A stretch of DNA of 64,000 nt from Pycnopodia helianthoides. Its lineage: Eukaryota > Echinodermata > Asteroidea > Forcipulatida > Asteriidae. The stretch is taken from assembly GCA_032158295.1 (NCBI GenBank), contig CM063252.1:9226744-9290743 (forward strand), given 5' to 3'. Both the position numbers and the translations under genes were made by a program. The notes under the pieces were generated by a model. The model ran no database searches and was not told the origin of the DNA. It was given only the letters and a program-made list of their open reading frames with translations. Positions 11,938 to 20,500 of this stretch are shown in pieces. Position 1 is the first letter of the stretch; each line of letters opens with the position of its first letter.

Positions 11938-12168
11938 GACGGATCCATTAAGCTCCGCCCCCGTATTGTACGCCAGCGAAAGTCCGACAAAAGTCCGACA
12001 CATTAATTAAATCCAATTATAAAAGTTAACATGTACGTGCGCGCGTACTTAACACGCGCACGTTCATGTCGTGAGTGTGGCATGTGCTGTCCACGTGTGC
12101 AGTGGTGATGCAGCCAATGCTGTGATTGGTCAATATGTTAAAAAGGGCGGGGCATAATGGATCAGTGC
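11938..12168. repeat. Short TIR element with GATCCATTA ends
   Basis: CGGATCCATTAAGCTCCGCC at the left is matched in inverse by GGGCGGGGCATAATGGATC at the right. Between them are CpG-rich sequence and a GTGCGCGCGTAC palindrome. No coding capacity. Confidence 0.6.
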
Positions 12169-12656
12169 ATTATGGACACGGTCTTATGGATGCGTTTTGG
12201 GAGTCCAATTATTGTGCACAAAGGAATTGACTCAAAAAAATGGTGGAAATAGTGGACGCGCATTGTTCGGGTTGCATTCCGCGTTGTGCAAGGAGTCAAA
12301 GCACTATAATCTCTATTATAATGGAGCTCGATGGTCGACATTTTTTATGGATTGCTCATGACGTCATTGACGATGGAAACGTATACACGCGTAGCGCACA
12401 ACTCTCAGCCAATGATAGCTCTTCACACGTGCACGGTCCATCAAAGATGGCGGCCAATGCAAGGGGTCTATTATAATAACTATGAAATGTTGCGAGTTTG
12501 TGTAGGCCCTAATGTTATGTTAGTATTGGGGTGTAGTTTGCATGGGACCTTAAATTACCGACTTTAACATGTAGAAGAAAGAGACGAGGTTCAAGTTCAT
12601 TATTATAAACAAGTTATCTATTTATTGACGCCACAAAACAATTACTATTACAATCA
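12169..12656. other. No gene seen; promoter-like motifs
   Basis: Contains AAGATGGCGGCCAAT (about 12445), a YY1/CCAAT-like combination, in a CpG-containing patch. I see no start exon after it. Confidence 0.3.
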
Positions 12657-12840
12657 CTCCGTGGTGACACCAGTCACTGCTATCATGCAACCATTGAGCA
12701 GAGTTATTATCCAAGGCCCAAACAGCGACCGCGCTGTCAAGACTGTAATCTACCCGTAAAGACCCCCATCTTGGTCCGGTATGGTGTCCCCCCCCCCTGT
12801 TGGGTGTCATCCTACCTATTGTCATCTCCGTTAGTTTGTA
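12657..12840 (-). pseudogene. Relic exon 1 of an SLC16-like transporter
   Basis: On the - strand this matches exon 1 of the transporter at 22917-23115 (and more weakly 49283-49484): the string for DGGLYG is intact, as is most of the downstream ITVLT string. Three lesions show it is dead. The start codon is lost through a small deletion that leaves ATA where ATG should be. The Trp of the conserved GW pair is a TAG stop (12750-12752). About 45 or more bp in the middle of the exon are missing. The 5' flank (TCTCCGTTAGTTTGTACAC) still resembles the flank of copy B. I found no matching exons 2-4 below 12.6 kb, so this is a truncated third copy downstream of copy A. Confidence 0.75.
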
Positions 12841-12994
12841 CACCCGCAAGAGTTTCGAAAGAGTTTAGCTCAACAGTAAAATGAACTGGGCTTCAGTCAG
12901 TCTGCAATCCGGTCAAATTTCTGCCTGGTTCCCCAACGCTTACAGAGTAATTTCTGCTGACCTCATTGTGGGCATTTCATTCCTTAAACCATCT

Positions 12995-13242
12995 CAGCTC
13001 CCTGGGGAGTATACAGCCTGTGCTGCCAAATATGTAGCGCACTAAGCTAAAATCAATCACAGGAACCATCTCTGCCCTCACAGGTACCCATTTATCCCTG
13101 GGTGAAGAGAAGCAATTATAGTAAAGTGTCTTGCTCAGGAGCACAGGTGTCACGACCGGGATTCGAATCCACACTCTGCTGAACAGAAACACCAGAGCTT
13201 GAGTTCGGTGCTCTTATCCGCTCGGCCACGGCACCTGACTAA
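12995..13242 (-). repeat. tRNA-Leu-derived SINE
   Basis: The - strand reads GTGGCCGAGCGGATAAGAG (box A region), GAACTCAAGCTCTGG (Leu-CAA-like anticodon arm), GTGGATTCGAATCCCGG (box B), then a body with TGAGCAAGACACTTTA and CTTCACCCAGGGATAAATGG. The tRNA-like head lies at 13145-13236. The acceptor stem does not close well, so this is a SINE head and not a tRNA gene. Confidence 0.85.
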
Positions 13243-13436
13243 AGCCCGGTTCATACTTCCTGCGAATGCGAATAGGAAGCGAATGTTGACGTCACAAATT
13301 CGCAACGGATAATTCGCAGGGGTTGAGCTGTGCTCAACTCTTGCGAATATTCGCAGCGAAAACAGAGTTGTGACGTCAAATTCACGTCAAATTCGCTTCG
13401 CATTCGCATTCGCAGGAAGTATGAACCGGGCTTAAT
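13243..13436. repeat. TIR element inserted beside the SINE head
   Basis: AGCCCGGTTCATACTTCC ... and its complement GGAAGTATGAACCGGGCT form long TIRs (about 30 bp), with TGACGTCA-like and TTCGC-rich interior. It is flanked by 23-bp direct repeats, GCTCGGCCACGG...CTAA at 13220-13242 and 13437-13459, far longer than a usual MITE target duplication. Confidence 0.75.
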
Positions 13437-13459
13437 GCTCGGCCACGGCACCTGACTAA

Positions 13460-14402
13460 TGCTGTAACATTGTTAGTGGCTAGAATTACCCACAGAGACA
13501 TGTTTTTCCATTCATATGCAGAATTTCAAAAACGTGTCACACACGACAACTTTATGCAATGCTCACCCTGTTGAGGGTTGACATATACTAGCGTGCAAAC
13601 ATACAGATCCCCTGTAAAGGGACAGGTAAAGGGACTATTATTTCGAGGGAACAGAATAATATTTCGAGGGAACGAAATGCCTGCACAGTTTGTTTGTTTT
13701 GCTTGTTTGTTTGTTGTTTTTTCTTTTTACTGGTTAACTTGTTTTGCTTTACCTGTCCCTTTTGGGCCTTACAACCTGTGGGCCCAATTTTATAGAGCCG
13801 CTTTAATTTGTAGCTGAACAGATAAAACATTATGCTTACCAGAATAAAGTTACCAGCCAAAATAAAATTCCACGTGTATGATTTGTAGTTGGTATAAAGT
13901 TGCTCATTTATGTTGAACAGAAATTTGTTAAGCAATAATATTTGCTGCTTGAGCAGCTCTATGAAATTTGGCCCTGGATATGGAAACCCTTTACCCAGAA
14001 CAGTGGAACGCACAAACGGCCCCCAACGGCCGCCAGAGCTAGCGTGCCTTGTTTGCGTGTCACTGCACTGCACTGCATGCACTAGTATTATTGTCCGTAC
14101 AGTATTGTCACTGCACTGCACGCAGTATACAGTATTGTCATGCTCTGCGCCCGCTCTGTGCGTGCGTACGTTTATGCTGCGTGCACCAACCGAATCTGAC
14201 GTCCTCCGCATGCGGACAGTAATACGAGTGCGGATGACCTGCGCACAGTAGTAGTACGGGCGTCGTGCTATGTGTGATACACATATTACGCACAGTGCTA
14301 TGTATAGGCAACGGGTGGGTTTTACAGCGTCTTTTTCGGAGCGAAAACTGCGACTGCCTTGAGCAAGGCTACTACGTGGCCAGCTGCAGCTGTTGGACGA
14401 CG
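13460..14402. other. 3' flank of transporter A; repeat fragments
   Basis: Downstream (3') side of transporter copy A. A long - strand frame (13588-14406) crosses it but is spurious. About 13785-13975 carries a decayed copy of the GCTTACCAGAATAA(A/G)GTTACCAGCC repeat found intact at 57703-58030. At 14050-14150 ACTGCACTGCA simple motifs repeat. Confidence 0.45.
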
Positions 14403-14518
14403 TCAATGGACGATCTTTAAGTACATGAGCACTAGCAGAGGAATCAAACCCAGAGACTGCACAGCCCCAATGAAGATAAACGCCCCATCGAAGCTGCCTG
14501 ACAGGTCATAGAACAACC
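14403..14518 (-). CDS. Transporter A, exon 4 (C-terminus)
   Basis: Acceptor at 14519-14520 (TTTTAAG) then 116 nt ending in TGA at 14403-14405. Encodes LFYDLSGSFDGAFIF followed by a hydrophobic helix and a short tail ending KIVH. It has exactly the same length as exon 4 of copy B. The PGLFYD(L/I)SG string spans the exon 3/4 junction and is the expected loop before the last pair of helices. Confidence 0.85.
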
Positions 14519-17500
14519 CTTAAAAAAAAAAACGAAAGAAGAGTCTCGTCAGGTTTGCTATAAAACAATGGAAAATATCTTCCTATGAGCTGTGCTGTTC
14601 TGAAAAGAACCGGTTAGGGGAATAACTGTACCTGGATCCCAGTGTAGGTGGGTGGGGATCGTGTTCTCACTGATGAAATGTGTATAGAGACAGCAAGAGA
14701 GGTAGCGAGGATGGGCATAAAAATGGAACAAAAGTATAAATGAAGGTTTATAGTGGTGGGTGATGAGACCGTGGATGTAGGGAACGAAGAGAGAAAAGAA
14801 CAACAAAACAAAGTCGTAACCCCTCGTTTGTTTGGTTTCTTATGGCTACTTCAATTGTTATGAAATGATGTACCCAAGGTGTACCCTACTCGCACAGTGC
14901 ATGGTATCATAGGGGTGTGGGCGTGTAGGGTGTGGTCTGTTTGGTGGACACATTGGTATAAATAAAGATGATTACTTTGGAAGGTGGTTTTAAAGGCACA
15001 GTACACGTTTGGTAATGACTCTGAAAATGAATGGCAATAAGAACTTACTTAGTAAGAAGTACAGCAGCTTTGGGTAGTAAAAATGAATTTTGAGAAACTT
15101 TTAACATCGAAGTACTACGGTTCTGGAAAATATCTCACTTTTTATTCCCCAAAGTTTGAATCTGAGAAGCGTCAGAAACGCTTCTCAAACTGTGTATTTC
15201 TATGGGAAATATTCGCTCCGGTTTTTCGGTTATATCTCAAAAACGCGACCACATTTTGAAGTGAAATTTTCACAGGTTAGTTTTATTGTATGTACCTACA
15301 TTTATACAGGAAACACAATCAGTAGGCTTCAACTACCAAACGTGTACTGTGCCTTTAAGCCTGTGGATTTAAGCCTGTGTTTTTTTTCCACAGAACTCGG
15401 GGAAGTACTGAATATACAGTGCTTTACACATACCGACGAAGGGGCAAAACCCAAATAATATAAATCTAGCTTTCAGTCGTTAAAAAGAAAATATATGGCA
15501 AAATAGATGGCAAAATAGATGGCAAAATGACGAAGAAGAAGAACAACAGTTTGTAATAGAATGAGGGATACAATAATTATTGTCTGGTTGTCTGACTTGT
15601 TGTTAATGGCCATATCGGACATGTAGGCCTGTTATGAGATATGTTGTTTGCAGTTTAAAGGAACATTACAGAATTGGTTTTTGCTAACAAAACAGTTGCT
15701 GGCAGTGTAAGCACTTTATGTAATCCACCGTATACATAAACTGACAAACCCGTAGAAGTTTGAGATCGATCGGCCATCTGGGTCACGAGAAAATAGTGAA
15801 AAACCGATTACACATTAGCATGAAATCATATAGATTCAACAAATGAATAAAACGCTCACTGAGCTATAAACTCCAATCGGAAAATTAGTTTTTTCACTTC
15901 TCATCAAATATGGCATTTCAGACATAAATATTTCAAGGGATGTGTTCTACTATCATCATCATTAGACCGTGTAAGTTTTATGTGAATCTGTGATCAAAAG
16001 TATATTGTTTTACAAGTTTTTTTCTTACCAATTCTGTAATGTTCCTTTAAAGGTATTGTACACTTTTGGTAACAGCTCAAAATCAGTGTCCACATTTTGT
16101 GTGATTAAACATATGCATGAACAAACAAACCTGTGAAAGTTTGAGCTCAATTGGTCATCGAGGTCACGAGAAAATAGTGAAAAGAGATCTTATGTGTTTT
16201 CTGTTTTTTCAAATTATCGCGCGCGATAATTACTATTGTTTTACTCGTTTCTCAGAAACGATAGCATTTTAGGCAGAAATATTTTAAGGAACCCTTTCTA
16301 CCATTACTTACTTTAGATCATGTAAGTTATGTGTGAATCTGTGAACATTGTGTTTTTCGATCTTTCCAATAGTGTACAGGGCCTTTAAGTGCAGTTATCA
16401 ACTATACTATAAAAACTCCTGTGTCAAATTGACCGGGATTCCGGGTCTCTGGTGGCCTGGCCCATTTCTGGGTCAGGCTGACCCGGTAACTGGTTTTATC
16501 CATTAGTGGGTCATTTTGACTCCGAATCCGGTTTATACTGACCCAGATACGGGTCATCAGGGGTCGATTTCACAAAACTCTTCCTAACTTAGGACTAGTC
16601 CTAGGCAATGCTAAGACAGTTATGTAAGAGATAGGACTAGTCTCAGGTTAGGACCAGTAAGTCCTATCTCTTAGCATTGCCTATAGGACTAGTCCTAAGT
16701 TAGGAAGAGTTTTGTGAAATCGACCCCAGGCACCACGGGACCCACAATCCGGGTCAGTTCTGACCCGGGAGTTTTTAGAGTGACAGTGCAACAGAAGTTA
16801 AAACAAAACTCTATACTTACCGGGAAGAAATTCGAGGACCAACCGTACAAGACTCGATTGTACTCCCAGCCAGCCATAACAACCAACCAACATCTCCACA
16901 CCGAGGACCTGTTTGAATAGAAGATCCTCCAGACAAGTGAGAACACCGACACAAAACAAAGTTGAGAAAGATGACATCATCATCAGCCAGTAAGAGTTCA
17001 GCCAGGGAGTTGCGCAGAACGTAGCAGATAGTATGAATGTCATCACAAACATCAACACCGAATAAGACTTGAATACTCGGTCCACGATGAATCCCTGGAT
17101 CAGTTTGGAGAACACATTGCCGACACCTGCAACGGTGACAAATATAGCTGCATCTCCGGGTGAGAATCCTTTCGACTGAGCCATGGACACGAAGAAAATT
17201 ATCCACATATCGAATGATACGTAGGTGAAGGAATACATTATTGCTACTGCCCAGAAAAGCGGATTGCGAAGAAGTCCAAGCTTTCCACTACATACTTCCA
17301 CAATGTGCTACATCGATGGTTGGTTCCATGCCCTGATTGATTGTCTTCTTGTTGAATCTTGTGATAACTTTTCATGTGAGGTGTCCGTTTGTCAACAACG
17401 ACCATGAGGGCGCCGCATACGGCAAGATGAAACGAGATTCCTCCGATAAGCAACAAGTTTCCCCTCCAGCCGTACGTATCCAGGAAGAGTTGGATGATAG

Positions 17501-20500
17501 GCGCAAATAAAAGGAAACCCAAGGAAGAGCCCGTCTTGGAAACACCGACGGCTGTTGCAAAGTTTGTTTTGAAGTGGTGAGCAACTGCTGCTTGGGAGAG
17601 AACTTGTGTAACTCCAAGTCCAGAACCTGTGCATGAAATGACACAAATTTTGCTGATGACTGATATGTGTAAATTATGGTCTCGAGGAAAACCCAAACTC
17701 TGACATCACCAGAACTGGAGTCCGGTGCACTAGACCATTCGATCATAAAACTCCACCAGTTAGAGGAAAGAGAGTCGAGGCCACATGGCGGTGAGAGAGC
17801 TGGATCTGACCACTAGAGCCAACCCTCGGAGAATAATGATATCAAATCACACTATGTCATCTCTTTTGGGATACTGTCACAGACAACAGTCAAAAGCGCC
17901 AATTGCACTTATCACAACCATTTTTGTACATCTTCTTGAAGCCATCTCTTCTGAGGGCCTTGCAGATAATTACAAAAAAATAATAATAATAAAAAAAGAA
18001 CATTTAAACCTTTTTGCATTTTTTCTCGTGATGCCCATCCCACAGGTAAGGTCGAACCTAAAACTTTGGCTATTTAAGGAGTTTTCCTCAATGAGAGGTT
18101 AATCTTTGTTCTTCTTTTTTTAAGAAGTTTTTTTTTTCTTTATTGGAGATGTTCCTTTCTTCAGTGCATACTGGCTCAAAAATATATACGTAATCACTTT
18201 AGTAATTACTGGTGTGCGTTTTTTTCGACACGAGTTACTGGAGAAGGTTTGTATCAAACAAACATCTTGATCAAAACGAGCTGGGGCTTTTTCCAAACGT
18301 CGGCTTAGGCTCCGTCTTCGGGCTGCGGGCTCTGTTTGACGCCGGAAAACTCCACGAAAAAAAATGTACACTGCTCAAAACTTGACGACGGGTCCCAAGC
18401 CGGAGCTGGTGCCCAAGCCGAGGTTTGGAAAATGTCCCTAGTTCATTAAATTGATCCAGCTTCGTAGACTTGCCCGGTCCTTCCAAGATCTAGTCGATGT
18501 CACTTTTAGATAGGGAATTGTTTCGCCTTTTGGTTATCGTCAGGCTTAAAGGGACATTACAGAATTGGTAAGAAAAACACTTGTAAAATGTACTTTTTGA
18601 TCACAGATTTACATAAAACGTACACGGTCTAATGATGATGATAGTAGAAAACCCCCCTTGAAATATTTCTGTCTGAAATGCCATAGTTGATGAGAAATGA
18701 ATAAACTAATTTTCCGATTGGAGTTTATCGCTCAGTGAGCGTTTTATTCATTTGTTGAATCTATATGGTTTCATGCAAATGTGTAATCGGTTTTTTTACT
18801 ATTTTCTCGTGACCCACTTGGCCGATCGATCTCAAACTTCTACAGGTTGGTCAGTTTATGTATATGGTGGATTACATAAAGTGTTTACACTGCCAGCAAC
18901 TGTTTTGTTAGCAAAAACCAATTCTGTAATGTTCCTTTAATTGTGTTCTGTAGCCTTGTTTGTATTTTAAGTTCTCTCGGTGTAATGTTTTTGTGCTGCC
19001 TGGAAAAAAATATAAATAAATAAATAAATTTAATTCCCCGTATCTTACAAACACAGTCTCAGGAGATGACTCTGATTTATTCGTATTCTTTCAAACCCAT
19101 AACACTCACTTGCAAATAACGTCAATAGTGAGCTGAAGAATGCTAGATGACAGCGATCCGGCAACGCAGGCACCACCGACCAAGAACCCAGACATCATGA
19201 TGGAGACACCGGTCCCAAATCGCCGGCCAATCAGTCCAGCAAAAGGAGCTGAAGGACAAAATAAAGATATAGAACAATTCATGAAAACTTTGGGGGAAAA
19301 TCTGTGCTCGGTTCCAACGCCTCATCCCAAGGTGCTGGGATGGGCTGACGTGTAGACATGCGCATTGAACCATTCTCCGTGACCTAATTATATAGAGAGC
19401 AATCTTAACTAAACTTTAGGGGGGAAGCTAGTTGCATGATGTAGAATATCAGTATGCTTTATTATCGAATGCATTTCAAAACTTTAAAAAACATGGTTAC
19501 GTTAAGAGAAGATTTGAAGGTTTTAAAAACGATGAGTTTTAGTTTGTTTTGTGTTAATCCCTGCGAGCCGAGGCTCCCAATTATAATCTGGCTGACACCT
19601 AAAGCCTCACTGGAAGGTGCTTTTAATTATAGGACAGTTAAGTCTGTTTGGGGTGTGTGGGGGTTGGGGTGAAGGTGGGGTGGGGGATGGTTGGTGGAGT
19701 GGGCGAAGAGTTAGGTATGTGCAGGGGAGTGGGGGGGGGGGCAGGGAAGTGGGAGGCTGGAGGGAGCGTGTGTGTGAGGGTGAGAGCAGTGAACAATGTG
19801 GCTCTTTAAGACACTTTTCATTATAGGACAATTAGGTCTGTTTGGGGTGTGTGGGGGGTTGGGGTGGAGGTGGGGGATGGTTGGGGAGTGGGCGGGGAGT
19901 TAGTTATGGGCAGGAGTGGGGGCAGGGAAGTGGGAGGCGGGGGGGACGTGTGTTGGGGGTGTAGAGCAGTGAACAATGTGGCTCTTTAAGGCACTTTTCA
20001 TTATAGGAAAATTAAGTCTGTCATGGTGACCTGTGAACTCAACCCCATGGATGACTACACTACCTCGAAGGGGTGTTCTAATAGATTAATTTTACGGAGT
20101 TTGACTGGATTTGGCCGAACGGTTCTTATGTTATTGATAGAAACACAAAAAATGTGCCTTCCGCTACTGCCCCCTATAGCTTAACGCCGGGTTTTAAAAG
20201 CAGACAAAGGAAAGCGACTCAAAAGTAGGGGTTGTGATGGCCACCGAGCACAGGATGATCAGACCATAGACAGGGTATCAGTTCCACATTGTAGTTCTAT
20301 ATGTAAGTGGGACAATTGTCATGATTGTACAATGGTTGTATAATGTTAATAATTTCGTCACAAGCCGAAGGTTGCCATCGCCGTGCGAGGCAAGCAAACT
20401 ACGGTATTTGTGCATTGGAGCATGCTTATTTCCTTCCTCCATGATTGGAAAGAGTTGCGTAAGTGCCCGAACCATTATTGCGGTTCAGTGCTTAACGCCT

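Noticed and set aside
13145..13236. tRNA-Leu gene on the - strand
   Set aside because: Boxes A and B are clear but the acceptor stem does not pair properly and a SINE body follows; called as SINE.
13588..14406. 272-codon - strand reading frame downstream of transporter A
   Set aside because: Starts at a non-ATG codon overlapping the stop of exon 4, crosses repeat fragments and poly-K/N tracts, and has no domain. It is 3' flank.
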